A DNA stretch of 64,000 nt from Agapanthus africanus (Eukaryota; Streptophyta; Magnoliopsida; Asparagales; Amaryllidaceae). The DNA is taken from contig JASDDO010000026.1 of the NCBI GenBank assembly GCA_030015575.1, positions 449,043,096-449,107,095 on the forward strand. The letters are read 5' to 3'. The notes under the pieces are model-generated. The model was not told where the DNA came from and searched no databases. It saw only the letters and a list, made by a program, of their open reading frames with translations. This document shows positions 1-11,183 of this stretch, one piece after another (position 1 is the stretch's first letter; every line of letters starts with the position of its first letter). Both the position numbers and the translations under genes were made by a program.

Positions 1-213
1 ACTCAGATTATGATTCTGTTGTTCAAGAGCAACATGTACATTCTGTGGGTGACCGGTATTTGGGAGTGGTTGGGACGGGAGCTTCCCCTTCTCTCGCTCG
101 CTTAAGGCCGCATTCAGTTGTACAATCTGGGCCTTGATGGTCTTGATGCTTTGCCCGTGAGCGGCTGTGTGCTGCACTAAGGACTGAATGGAAGACTGGA
201 TGTTTGCGGTGGA

Positions 214-1722
214 CTAAGTCGATTGTTTGACGAACGCCTCCAGACTTCGTTCGAGCGAGGAAACCTTATCGTTGTTTGACGGAACAAAGTTGTTTGGTGG
301 AAAAGAATTGTTGGGTGCAAAGTTGTTCATCTGATTTTGGAAAGGTTGGGGTTGGAAGGGTTGCTGAAACTGAGTTTGTTGTTGCGCTTGTTCTTGCGGC
401 GGAGGGGCCCTTTGGAAATTGTTGCCTTGGAATTGATTCTGATTCTGATTCCAGGCGAAATTGGGATGGTTACTCCAACCGGGATTGTAGGTGGAAGAGT
501 ATTGATCATTCCTTGGTCTTTGCTGAAATGCAGCATTAACCTGATCCTGTCCTTGCGATGGTGGATTGTAAGGACACTCTTCGGTCAAGTGAGAAGGATC
601 GGAACAACAAGCGCAAATGGTACGAAGGGGGAGAACAAGGGCAGGACCAGGAGAAGAAAATTTGCTCTCTATCGCTTCAAGCTTTCTTGTTATTGCAGCC
701 ATTTCAGCTTTCATCGCAATAGAGACATCAAGTTGGTGAATTCCTACCCTAGACTGACCGGTAGAAGTGGAGGTAGAAGAAGAAGGTCTGGTGCTCTCCC
801 ATTGTAGCGTTTTCTCCGCAAGGTCGTCAAAGAACTGCCACGCTTCCTCGTCAGATTTCGATAGGAAGTGGCCCTGACAGATGGTTTCCAACAACTGCTT
901 CGTTGCTGGGTTCAGGCCCTCGTATAAGGTTTGGCAGAGTTGCCATTTCTCTATACCGTAGTGAGGACACTGAACAAGAAGGTCTTTGTACCGGTCAAAG
1001 CACTTCCAGAAGGGTTCAGAAGGAAGCTGAGAGAATTGGTTGATTTCATTGCGAATCCTTACGGTTTTATGATTCGGATAGAACTTTTTGAGAAACGCTT
1101 TAACAAACTCGTCCCAACTAGTTATGGAATGGGAAGCGGTGCTATACAGCCATTTTTCAGCAAGATCGCATAAAGTGAACGGAATGACCCGTAGACGTAT
1201 AGCATCGTCCGATAGTTGGGTGGTTTTCATCATGGCACAGACGTTTTGAAATTTGTTGATGAAGATATAGGCATCTTCAGATTCAAGACCATGAAATCGT
1301 GGAAGCATGTTGTTGAAGTGGGGCTTAATTTCAAAATTATCCCCATTGGCCGGTGGAAGAGATAGGCAGGTGGGGATTGCAGAACGGGTGGGATAGAAAT
1401 GATCCTGGAGCGCAATTCGCGGCGGCGCTACAACAGGCTGGTGTGGTGGGTTATTGGTCTCCGTAGGAGGTGGAGCCAATCCAGGGGTGGTCAAAGAGAT
1501 GTTCGGATTAAATCCTGACATCGCGGAAGAAGAGGTCGGTGAAAGTGAAGGTGAAGGCGAAGATGTATGAACAGAATTCCGGTCAACGTCGGAGTTGGCC
1601 GGCAAAGGAAGGGGTGAAAGAGGAGTGGACGGAGTATCGACGTCTGAGTCGATCGCGTAGTCGGTAGCGACTAACGTAACGCGGACTAGACGGGCGCTAG
1701 TGTCCCGAGTCCAAGCGGACAT
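214..1722 (-). CDS. gag: E gag polyprotein (capsid/nucleocapsid), Athila type
   Basis: An open frame of 502 residues begins at the first Met downstream of the leader (1722). The first 110 residues are Ser/Pro/Thr-rich and low in complexity. Residues about 135-310 carry the retrotransposon gag fold, with the run MLPRFHGLESEDAYIF followed by a WDEFVKAFLKKFYP block typical of plant gypsy capsids. A CCHC zinc knuckle (C-x2-C-x4-H-x4-C, CACCSDPSHLTEEC) follows near residue 370 and would bind RNA. The C-terminal part is rich in Asn, Gln, Pro and Phe. Gag forms the virus-like particle that packages element RNA in the cytoplasm. Family assignment rests on motif recognition only. The element continues past the left edge. 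Confidence 0.85.
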   Translation of the reverse strand: MSAWTRDTSARLVRVTLVATDYAIDSDVDTPSTPLSPLPLPANSDVDRNSVHTSSPSPSLSPTSSSAMSGFNPNISLTTPGLAPPPTETNNPPHQPVVAPPRIALQDHFYPTRSAIPTCLSLPPANGDNFEIKPHFNNMLPRFHGLESEDAYIFINKFQNVCAMMKTTQLSDDAIRLRVIPFTLCDLAEKWLYSTASHSITSWDEFVKAFLKKFYPNHKTVRIRNEINQFSQLPSEPFWKCFDRYKDLLVQCPHYGIEKWQLCQTLYEGLNPATKQLLETICQGHFLSKSDEEAWQFFDDLAEKTLQWESTRPSSSTSTSTGQSRVGIHQLDVSIAMKAEMAAITRKLEAIESKFSSPGPALVLPLRTICACCSDPSHLTEECPYNPPSQGQDQVNAAFQQRPRNDQYSSTYNPGWSNHPNFAWNQNQNQFQGNNFQRAPPPQEQAQQQTQFQQPFQPQPFQNQMNNFAPNNSFPPNNFVPSNNDKVSSLERSLEAFVKQST

Positions 1723-2986
1723 ACACTAAACGAGTTTAGTATAGTCAAAGCGGAGAAGGTGAGGGTAAGAAAACGTCAATGGAGAAACGAAGGGTGGTGG
1801 GTGAAAAATGGATTTGGCGACAAAGGGCAAGTTTTTATAAAAGTTTTTGATTTTTTCTTTTTGTTTTTTAGAAAGAGCTTTACAGAAATATGTACGGACT
1901 TACGGCTTTAAGCAATCACAAACAAGATATGCACAATCACACCTAGATCTAGTGTCTCCTAGGTCTGCTAGACCTGCTCCAGAACATGATTGTCGAAGCA
2001 AAACTGTGTCGAGAAACGGGCTTCAAAATACACTGATCACGAGGCCAGGTAAGTGCAGAGATAAAGGGAGGTTTTCCAACGCTTTCGCGAAGTTCCTTAA
2101 TTAAATAACCCTTTCTCTTTTGGCGGTTGCGCCATTAACACTTTCCTAGACACCCCGTAAACAATATACCGTTAAGCGAGGTTCTAAACACGGTTTAACT
2201 TCTCCTAATGAGCGCGAAGTCCTTAGGGCTGAAGTCTAGTATTTTTTAATTACAATGGACAATGCATATGCTTTTGTGATTTTTGGGGTCCTGGGAAGGG
2301 TGATGAAATCCCCACCCAATCTGAATTGGTTTCAAGCCCCTTAAGTCCGTATTAAAGAATGCAAAGCGGTAACAAATCAACTGCAAACAATTTTTATTTT
2401 AGCGCGGCGCAAAGAATCCTGCACAAGAACAGTTTATTGTAAGGGGGAAGAGAATTTGCGTAAAGAAGGCTGCAGAAAACACAGTTTATTGGAGTCCAGA
2501 GGAGTGGGAGAGAGGAGAGAGACTTACAGAGAGAAAATGGTCCCCTGACTCCACCAAGTGGCCGCGGTTCCGCGGCCTAAGCGAGCATATGCCGCGGTTC
2601 CGCGGCAAGGTAGTGGAGTTGGGACTCCGTTTTTCTGGTGTGCGCTCCTGTTGGTGTCCTCTGCTGTTTTTAAGACCCTGAATCTGGAATTGCTCACTGG
2701 AACTGCTCCAGAATCTTAAAGTAGACCGTTTGCTTCGTATTGTCCGTCGCGGTGTAGCCGCGAAATGTTGGTCTATCTTCCCACGTCTTTGGCACTGAAC
2801 TTGAACTCCGTATATTCTACGTCTTGGCCACTGAACTCGAACTTCGTATTTTCCTGCACACTTGCACAAAAACTAATCAAAAATAACAAAATGATTTTTT
2901 TTTACAAAGTGTATATTTTTTTTGTTTTGGTTATATTTATATTCACAAGTTAACCCGAAATTACACAAAGAAATAAACTACCGTCT
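1723..2986 (-). other. E 5' untranslated leader
   Basis: Lies between the primer-binding site and gag. It holds no convincing coding frame. The visible structure is a pair of GC-rich palindromes at 2560-2606 and pyrimidine-rich runs near 2500-2530. Long leaders of this kind are usual for Athila elements and carry packaging signals in general, but none is identified here. Confidence 0.7.
2560..2606. repeat. Paired GC-rich palindromes in E leader
   Basis: Two copies of a palindromic core, GGCCGCGGTTCCGCGGCC at 2560-2577 and GCCGCGGTTCCGCGGC at 2591-2606, separated by 13 bases. Each can fold into a nearly perfect hairpin. A third form of the core, GGCCGCGGATCCGCGGCC, sits in the E LTR at 4073-4090. 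Related doubled blocks occur in copia C (36241-36288) and copia B (40866-40910). Confidence 0.85.
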
Positions 2987-3003
2987 CCCCGGCAACGGCG
3001 CCA
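2987..3003 (-). other. E primer-binding site, Asp-tRNA
   Basis: On the minus strand this reads TGGCGCCGTTGCCGGGG, the exact complement of the 3' end of plant tRNA-Asp(GTC) including CCA. It lies two bases inside the LTR end at 3006. This site starts minus-strand DNA synthesis and is a hallmark of Athila/Tat-type elements. Confidence 0.93.
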
Positions 3004-3005
3004 TT

Positions 3006-4551
3006 TGATTGGTAGAGATTCTGCGTGTTCAAGTTTAGTTAATTACCGTAATCAAGACGGTTTCGCTTGTAGCTAGCCGGTTGAGTACGGGTCGTCCGCA
3101 GGGAGATGGGAATCTTTTTCTATGCGCTTTAACGAGTTAAGTCCAGTTTTTCAGATTTTGTTGTGATTAATTAAGTGGTAAAATGATATGTAAAGAGAGC
3201 TTGTTAGGGTTAGGATTAGGTTAGTTTGAGTTAGGAGTCTCCCACATCTTTCGTTGCCCCTCTTAATCGCGGTGTTACGGTAATCGGCAACAACGGGGAT
3301 TAGCACGACTAGGAAGGAACTTGCGAATATAAGCTAGGCTTTCCAACGCATAAGTTCTTCCTTTTGGTGCTTGTCCGTCCGTTCTTGGCTCTTAGCCATA
3401 ACCTCCGGTTAATTCAACCACAACCGGTCTCACTACGGAATCACCGCTATCATGTAGGATAGGGTGCCGTAAGGAGCGGATTGTGGTTCAATTAACGGGA
3501 GTCGAATTAAGCTGTTGGGCAAGGAAAGAGTGAGAGAGATTTTCTTCTCTCAAACTTCCCTTATCCTACCCTAACAAGTATGAAACTACTCACACATCAT
3601 GATACGGAAAAATAAAACAAAAAAAAAGAGGAAGATAGAAAGAAGAGATTAGAAGAGAACAACTAGCTATTTGCGACCTCACCTTGGCGAGGATCAAGCG
3701 TAAGCATCATGGTTGTTTTAAGGATAAAGAAAAGAGAGAAGAAAGAAACAACAAGAAATAACAACAACTAAGTTAACAAATTAAAATTACAACAATTAAC
3801 AAGATAATAAGACAAGCATAATAATGAAAGAGTCTTCTTTATTCATCATTCTTCACTCACAAAGCTCACTACAAGTTTTAATGGAGAAGAGATGAGAAGA
3901 GGAAGAAGAAACACAACTAAACCTAGAAAAGAAAATACAAGATTATGCACCCTTTGGCTTCACATGTTCTGGACTATTTATAGGCAGGAAACTGAAAATC
4001 TAGGGCAACATTCTGGACCACATCAAAAAGACCAAAATACCCCTGAAATTTTATCTTCTGAGGAGGCCGTACGGCCGCGGATCCGCGGCCATATTGGAGA
4101 CTTAGGTCACCAAAAAAGGTGACTTGCCCTGGTTTGTAGTGCCCTTTACTCTGGTATATATATTTTCTCATATTTTCTTCATGATTTTTCCAGAATTTCT
4201 GTTGAGGGAAAGGTGATTTGATGTGGACATTTTGTCATGATTTCCTCGAGCTCCGCGTAGATTTCTTGGATCTTGTGCTGCCATTGAGCCTTGTGCATGA
4301 AGGTGACAATCGATTTGCCATTTTGTCTCCTAGACTGGTGTGTGGCAACAGACGGATATAGAGCGGAGATCCGTGCTTTATCTGTGGTTGGCAGGAACCC
4401 GGATTTTGTCTTGTTTTCCTTGAATTTCACCGTTTTAGAACCGAGAACCTGTATCCTGCAATTGACTAGCAAACACGGCTCAAGAGTATCTACCGATATG
4501 CAATGTGATAAAAATTGGGCGGTATGAAAATGCAAAAATCTGATATGAACA
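3006..4551 (-). repeat. E 5' LTR
   Basis: 1,546 bp. On the minus strand it begins TGTTCATATCAG and ends CTACCAATCA, so it has TG..CA ends. The inner end was set from the primer-binding site and the outer end from the point where copia-leader sequence resumes, which is shown by related sequence at 34836 and 41340. It holds a TATA box at 3974-3983 and a GC palindrome at 4073-4090. The partner LTR is outside the window. Confidence 0.85.
3974..3983 (-). promoter_or_regulatory. TATA box in E 5' LTR
   Basis: The minus strand reads CTATAAATAG, a textbook plant TATA box. It lies in the LTR about 970 bp before the primer-binding site, so transcription would run toward lower coordinates through leader and gag. 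Confidence 0.65.
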
Positions 4552-4881
4552 GTCTCCTAACCCTAGAATTGGCAGTGTTACTTGCCGCTCTCGTAGGGGT
4601 CTAGGGATGTGGGTTTGGCTATTCAACGCGACCGTGGAATCCGTGTTTTATACAGGCTCGTACTGAAAACACGGACATCCTAGTATATCCAATATTTCAT
4701 ATATGTTCTTCTGCTGCAATGTTATGTGATGAGATCATATTACTGCTTGAGACGAATGTTTCTATTATATATATGAGATATATATTATATATTGTTGATT
4801 TCGTTTCATATCTGATGCTTGTGAAGCATAATAAAATGGGACTTCATTAATTAGATTAATGAAATAAAAGAAACCTAAGAT

Positions 4882-5211
4882 GTTGTAGAAACTTGTTTAA
4901 AAACTGGTAGCTCTAGTTCTTGCTTTGCATAGCGGTATTCCTTGTAGAACATCCAGCACCTTATTCGATAAGGAAAGAGCCGAGATCTCTTCACCGGGAG
5001 TGACCTCTTTAGCGAAACTGGCAGATGCTGCATACTCGGTTTGTCTTTTGATTCTTCTATAGTTCTTGTTTTGCACAGCGGTATTTGTGAAATATCCTGC
5101 ACCTTATTCGATGAGGAAAGAGCCGACGATCCCTTCACCGGGAGTGACCTCTTTAGCAAAACTAGAAAAGGCCTCAAAAACACTCCATTTAAAATCACTC
5201 GATTCTACAAC
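4882..5211 (+). repeat. A leader: inverted repeat enclosing a tandem repeat
   Basis: GTTGTAGAA at 4882-4890 is the reverse complement of TTCTACAAC at 5203-5211. Between these arms lie two copies of a repeat of roughly 145 bp (starting near 4916 and 5062), each with a block ACCGGGAGTGACCTCTTTAG. The same arms enclose the same doubled repeat in C (34064-34399). In B (41659-41768) the arms are kept around a much shorter insert. Confidence 0.8.
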
Positions 5212-5302
5212 GATATCAAGTTCATTACGCAAAAGGTTTTCATAAAAACCTGTCGTAGCCCTCAGTCATTTGAGATAAGTAATGGTTAGTATTCGTGCTG
5301 CG

Positions 5303-5498
5303 TTTGTTGACCTTTGCCAAGGCGTAGTGTGCGGTAGCTGATTAGTGCTTATCTGTATATGCATATGATGTGATTGAGTTAGGGTAGTCGTGCGACTTTG
5401 TTGACCTTAGCCAAGGGTCGTGCGGGTCGGTTTAATTCAATCAGGAAATGACGGGTTGAATTTGGCTAGCACTTATGATTTGTTGACCTTCGCCAAGG
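5303..5498 (+). repeat. A leader: three spaced copies of a hairpin motif
   Basis: The motif TTTGTTGACCTTNGCCAAGG occurs at 5303-5322, 5397-5416 and 5479-5498. The third copy extends to a perfect 7-bp stem (TGACCTT, loop CGCC, AAGGTCA). Each copy is followed by its own distinct context (CGTAG, GTC, TCATA), and these contexts recur in the same order in B and C. The copies are therefore positional equivalents between elements. Confidence 0.85.
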
Positions 5499-5937
5499 TC
5501 ATAAGTTGCTAGGGGCAAAATTATCGGGAATTTCAAGTGTTGAAATTTGCAATGAGATTGCATACCTTCTATGAGATAGTTGGATCCCGATACCCGCTGC
5601 GAGCAAGAGTTACTCTTGGGAGAGTTTTGCACATTACAATTAGCCGATCAATTAGGTGCCTAGAAAGGTGTTAACGGGGTTACGCCTCTGGGAATACGAG
5701 GTTTACTTTAATTAGGTCCGTGCGAAAGCACGGGGAACCTCCCTCAAACTACCGGCACTGGCCTGGCTGAAAAATTGGCGAACTTGTAGGGTGTAATTAA
5801 TCCCGGCTAGTCTTTCCTTTTAGGGTTTGAAGGATGATTTGACTAAAACAGCTGGAGACATCCTGATTAGATAAATTGATAACCAATCTAATCTTGTAAA
5901 AGCGCACGCTGAGTGCTTTCTTCTCTCTCTCTCTCCA

Positions 5938-8521
5938 GGTAGCGACCATATCACGCCTTAATCAAGATAATAATACGGATGTATTGACCGAACCCGCTTG
6001 TTATACTGCGCTAGGGAACGTTTGTCCTGCTCCAACGTATAATTGTTATAAGACAGAGCAGGAAATTGGGGAATACCAGATTTCCTGTGCCGCCCAACCG
6101 AAGAAAGTGCATGTTGATCCATCATCTTCGGGTGTGTTCATTACAGAGAACTGTTTCTCAGTATCCTTTACGTCCTGGGTATGAGATACCGGATCAGGAT
6201 CCTGCAAATGTAATTTGTTACATGGGCTATAGATAGGTAGAGAACTGAGAACGGGTGATAAGTTTCATGAGATAGAAACGGTGCAAGTGTTGCAGCCAAG
6301 TCTGTTGGGCACTATCACCCTGTATTACCAGAATACATTGATTCTGAACGAATGTTATTAGATACCGAACTTGATATACAACATTATATCAGTCTCTTTA
6401 TTAGTAAAGAAATGGTATAATTTTGTATTGTTGGATAATGTTTTGAACATTTCCTATATCAAGAGTTGATCGGTTAAGGCACGTTATCTAAAAGCATAGA
6501 CGTTCTAAATCAAACCATAGTTCTTAACGTACAGAACACACACAAGAGGAAGAGTTCAGAAATGAATGAATTCTTCTTGAGGCATTGTAGACTAGGTCAT
6601 ACCAATGCGACCCGACTAGCAGAAGTTACATATAGATGCAGATTTAAATTAGTTTGAATTTACATCTTGTGAAACTTGCCGGTTATGTCACAGAAATAAG
6701 ATGACCAGAGCTTTGTTTATTGGAAACAGAGAAAGAGTTAGTGAACTCTTGGGATTGATACATTCTGATGTATGAAAGTCCCCTGTCTACACATGCCAGG
6801 ACCGGTTCATTGTACTTCATTACATTTTCACTGATGATCTTTCAAGATTCAGACGTAAGTTCTTGTTGAAACACAAGTCCGAAACTTTTGAGATAATCAC
6901 AGAATATAAGTTAGAAGTAGAGAACCAAAAACGGGTATAAGTATTATGTCCTTTGATGAGATCAAGGAGGAGAATACTTGAGCACGGAATTCCTGGACTA
7001 TTCTAAAGGAGAATAATATTCTCTCTCAGTATTACTCCTCCGTATACACCACAGCACGTCGGTGTATCGGGGCGGAGCAATCACAACCTATGTGATATGG
7101 TGTGCTCTATGATGAGTACTACTGAGTTTCCTATTTCCTTTTGGGAGTTATGCACTTGTGAAGCTGCATACCTATTGAATAGGTTTCCAATCAAATCAGT
7201 TGCCTACCACTTCATATGTGATATGGAAAGTGAAGAGCCCATATCTTCAGTTTTTATGATTTGGGGTTGTCCAGTATATGTCTAAAAGCATAATCCGGAC
7301 AAGCTCGAGGCAAAGTCAGATCTGTGGAAGTTTGTTGGATATCCAAAGCATACGCGAGGGAATATTTTCTACCTAACCGAGGAACAAAAGATGTTTTGTT
7401 TCTCAACATGCCATCTTTGTGAAAGGGAATTTTTGTGAAGAAATTAGTGGTCATGAGGTAGAAATGGAAAGAGTTCCAGCTATACAAACTACAGCAGATG
7501 ATTTGGTAGAACAGAAGGATTCAATAGTAACCAACGAACCTCAGCCTCTCCACCGATCTAGTAGGGTTCCTCACCCACCTGAGAGATACTTCGGTTTCTC
7601 TATGACAGTGGGAGCGAGGATTGCATCATGAGATGATGACCCAACTAGTTTCGAGCTGGCCATCAGGAGTGGGACTCCGTAAGAATGGATGGATGCATAG
7701 CGATCTGAGATGGAATCCTTATACACCAACAAAGTATGGACTTTGGTTGCTTTATCTGAAGGGTTATATTCCCATCAGGAGCAAGTATATCTTGAGAAGA
7801 TTACTTGGTATACATGGAAAAGTTGAGACTTTCAAAGCTATGCTTAAGTCCATCAAGATCCTACTTGCCACTGCTACGTACCATGACTACGATATCTGGT
7901 GGTTGGGTGTCATGACTGCTTTTCTAAATGATGTTTTAGAAGAGACCATCTATAAGTACACAGCCAAAGGGCTTCGTAGACAGTGGGAGCAGCGGAAATG
8001 TCTGCAAGATATTTTATGTGATAAAACAGGCATCACGGAGTTAGAACATCTGTTTTAATGTGGTAGTCAAAGAGTTTGACTTCTTCAAAATGGTAGATGA
8101 ACCATGTATATACAAAAAGGTAGTAGAAAGTATGGTGGTGATCCTCGTAGAGTACGTGGATGGCATACTCTTGATAGGGAAGGAGTTTCCTATGCTACGC
8201 TTGGTCAATCTCCGCTTATCACAAGGATTCTCCATATAGGATAAAAGTGATACCTCCTAAATCCTGGGTTTTGGATCTATGAAATAGATCTAATTGGATG
8301 TTAGGATTCTCACTAGTTGTTGTGAGATGGTATCAATCGATCCTGGGGAGAATCACTGGAAAGGTTCCAGGGTGATAAGGACGACTGAATGTCAGTCGCA
8401 TGCATTGTCTTTACCCTCAGTGGAGGGACGATATGTTGGAAGAGTTCCAAGCTAGATACCATGACATACTAGAGGATTAAAAGCAAGATACATCGTTACC
8501 AAGGATGCTACCAAAGAGTCT
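5938..8521 (+). pseudogene. A gag-pol remnant (copia)
   Basis: Recognisable from its similarity to B, C and H: protease-proximal sequence near 6120-6180, integrase-like sequence around 6560-7290, the linker after integrase near 7470-7620 (RSSRVPHPPERYFGF), reverse transcriptase around 7640-8230 and the start of RNase H near 8330-8520. It codes for no usable protein and is heavily broken. The family's proteins would be aspartic protease, DDE integrase, reverse transcriptase and RNase H. Confidence 0.75.
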
Positions 8522-8938
8522 GTTGCACCAAGCACCCACAGACGGTTCCTCCTCCTCCTCGAATTAGGTGTATGATATCGCTCAAGAGCCAAGAAAACTC
8601 ATGGTGGAAATATCTCAAATCATATCATGAGAAAACCGCAACTTTCATTTTAAAATGATAATCAGTTTATATAATCCTTGTGGTTTCTCCAAATCCAGAA
8701 ATCTCATGGAAATCCGAAATACCAATCTCAATGGTAAATAAACAATGAATTCCATAATATTGGGCTCGGGCAATCCGTACTGGCCCATAATGTCATGGCA
8801 AATGAATATATAAATATACATGAAAATCATGGTAATAAATGCAATATGTAATCTAGCACAGTGATGATGTATCGGAACTATCAGCTAACAAGCGATATCA
8901 ATGAATTAATATTCTCTAAAGTGTACGTAACATGGGAA
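8522..8938 (-). repeat. F 3' LTR, first visible part
   Basis: Matches the F 5' LTR at about 49843-50250 along its length, including the run GTGTATGATATCGCTCAAGAG. The LTR sequence that would precede it is not present: the copia A interior adjoins at 8521. It resumes at 22831 after solo LTR S. Confidence 0.82.
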
Positions 8939-10946
8939 TGTTAGTTATATGTATGCCCTAGAGGCCATTACTGTACATACGATGTATATTGTAATGAATG
9001 CTTGGACATATATAGGGAGGACTTTCTCGCTCGACATGATAGTATGCTATCTTGTTGTACTTTATCTTAACATGTACTCTGATTGTCTCTATGTTACATG
9101 TTGATAAAGCCCTTAGGATATGTACTCGACTACCGGGACTATGATGAGATCATACTAGTGGGGCCACGGTAGTCGATGAGTACATCCTATAACTGTTCCT
9201 AGTCGAGGGTGTATCGAGACAGGGCATCGATACACCAGAGTAGACTAGCGTATACGCATCTTAACCCATATGATGGTGTCACGACCCGAATATTTCGACT
9301 CGTGACCGGCACTTAACCACGCAACGTCTACAGGCGTAACGCGACTAAGTAAGCCGAACCCAGAAATGAAAACCACTTAAAAGTAGTGAGTGTTGAAAAC
9401 ATTCAATTAAAGCATTTAGAAAACCTTAAATAGTTCAATAAAGTTCTTTTTAAAGTTAAGTTATCCTTATAATAATTTTGGCAGCATTTCCTTTGTAAAA
9501 GTAACCCCGAAAATCGGGTATAAAAAAGGATATAAGTAAAAATGATATATAATGAAATAAAGCATCCCCAAATGGAAGCAATCACGCCCAACGGAGGAAA
9601 CCATCACCACAAGAGTAATATACGACACCGTAGCGAAGAATGAGCAATAAGTAAAAATCACAGAATAATAAACTGCATATATATAGTCGGCTCCCACGAG
9701 CTCGACACCAGAATACAAATAATATACAACATCATCCTCACACCGTCTCTAAGTCAAGTACATATATGGTAGATGGAGAATACTAGATACAAAAGTGTGT
9801 ACAATAAAAGTAACCAGATACAACAACCTACCTATTAGCAAAATAGCTCTCGCACCAACTGTAGTAGTATCTGTAGCCAAAAGTTGCAAAAAGGCAGCCT
9901 GCCGCGACTACTCCGATGGGCAACCTACAAATACTGTAGCACAACGGGGGTGAGTTACCAACTCGTGAATAAAGATAACATATAAAGGTAATCGCGAGCA
10001 TGCACGTACTGCGCTACTCTATCATATTCCAGCAGGTACAATCTATATGCGACAAGCAGTAGGTGCACTAATCATGCAAATGCTCTGTCAGGTAAAATAA
10101 CTACAGGATGAGATACATGATAATCAATGCTGAGCATGGGATAAACAACATCTATACGGAATATCAATCGTGGAAAATAATCGGTGCCCAAAACTGCACC
10201 CAAATCCCAAATAAACTCAGGCGCCGGCACTCTCCTCGGCCATCAAATCCTGTAAATCTCTGAGAATCACGAGTGCCCATCATCGGCACTCAAAATATCA
10301 TAAAATACCCGTGTCCAGCATCGACACGCAAATCCTTATATATCGGCTCCGTAAGTCCGAATTAGCCCACGGGCTCCGTCTGCGGTATCGGCCCTCGGCC
10401 CCGGCAGTACGGATCATCCCGCATCCATCTCTCGACTCCGGTCAGTATCCTCCGGATAACCGCCAGGTCCAACCAATCACCGGTAGGTACTCGCCCACCT
10501 CCAGGCACAATCGGCAAAGTCCATCGATCATCTTGCCGAGGGGAACCATACCGGGTCCACCACGAACCTGCAAACGGATCATCCAACTTCTCGAATCGGG
10601 TTTCAAGCACACGTCTCAGCGCCCATAAAATGCATGGTGGACGCACCAAAATATCATATCACGAGGAACCGGGTTTTCAAATAGTGCATTTTTTCTTAAA
10701 TAACCCCACGGTCCTCAAAACCAGAAATCATATGAAAATCCAACACCAATGAGTAAATCAAATGTGATGTGCTATGTACATCTAGCCATAATATAGGTGC
10801 AAGGGAGATACCGCTTTTTTTTAAATAGTTTCAGTTTTCAAATACATCACGCGGCTCCCAATTTCTATGAAAATCATATCAAATAATATGTGAAAGGAAC
10901 TACAGCATAATGATCATGGCAATTTTACAGTGAGTGTGTCATGGCA

Positions 10947-11008
10947 ATTACTAACGGTGTGTGTGTAACATGCAGATTAGTGCTCGTGCAAAATGAACCG
11001 TTACTAAT
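10947..11008. other. Stem-loop in D 3' LTR
   Basis: The arms ATTACTAACGGT (10947-10958) and ACCGTTACTAAT (10997-11008) pair over nearly all 12 positions around a 38-base loop. The equivalent in the other D LTR (19297-19358) pairs fully, counting one G-U pair. F and G carry a stem-loop of the same size and position with a different stem sequence. Confidence 0.75.
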
Positions 11009-11183
11009 AGTGCGGTATTCTATCAATTCTAAGTTTACAATTATATAGCAGAGAATGCAATATGCAACAACAATATCCATGAGTAGTCAATGTAGGCAAA
11101 TGCAACTATAGCTATAAGGTCCTATCAGCCCTGACGCATAACGCCATGCGGGCGATATCCCCGTAGATGTTAAATCTACTCAC

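Larger units (their letters stand above)
1..4551 (-). mobile_element. E: Athila-like Ty3/gypsy element, 5' part only
   Basis: Seen on the minus strand, reading from the right: a 5' LTR (3006-4551), a primer-binding site matching the 3' end of plant Asp-tRNA (2987-3003), a leader of about 1.26 kb and a gag frame. The rest of the element, including pol and the 3' LTR, lies beyond the left edge. The Asp-tRNA primer site and the form of gag (motif PRFHGLESEDAY, then a PFTLCDLAEKWL-like block) are those of the Athila lineage. The sequence on the right flank (from 4552) is copia leader that has close relatives at 34730-34840 and 41350-41430, so E sits inside element A. The flank base run GTCTC at 4552-4556 is the expected target duplication, but its partner is off the window. 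E looks largely whole in the visible part. Its age cannot be taken from LTR divergence because only one LTR is present. Confidence 0.88.
4552..8521 (+). mobile_element. A: decayed Angela-like Ty1/copia element, leader and interior
   Basis: Plus-strand copia sequence interrupted on the left by E, with its 5' LTR beyond the left edge. It has a long leader and a decayed interior that matches element C (minus, 30530-36472) along its length, and the same layout in element B. The visible part ends at 8521, where sequence of the LARD F LTR starts. The interior is heavily broken (more than ten breaks by eye), and C shows the same decayed form. It belongs to the same family as solo LTR S and element C. 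Confidence 0.8.

Noticed and set aside
2987-3003. Possible tRNA-Asp gene fragment
   Set aside because: Only the last 17 bases of the tRNA match, the sequence sits two bases from an LTR end, and no cloverleaf precedes it. It is a primer-binding site.
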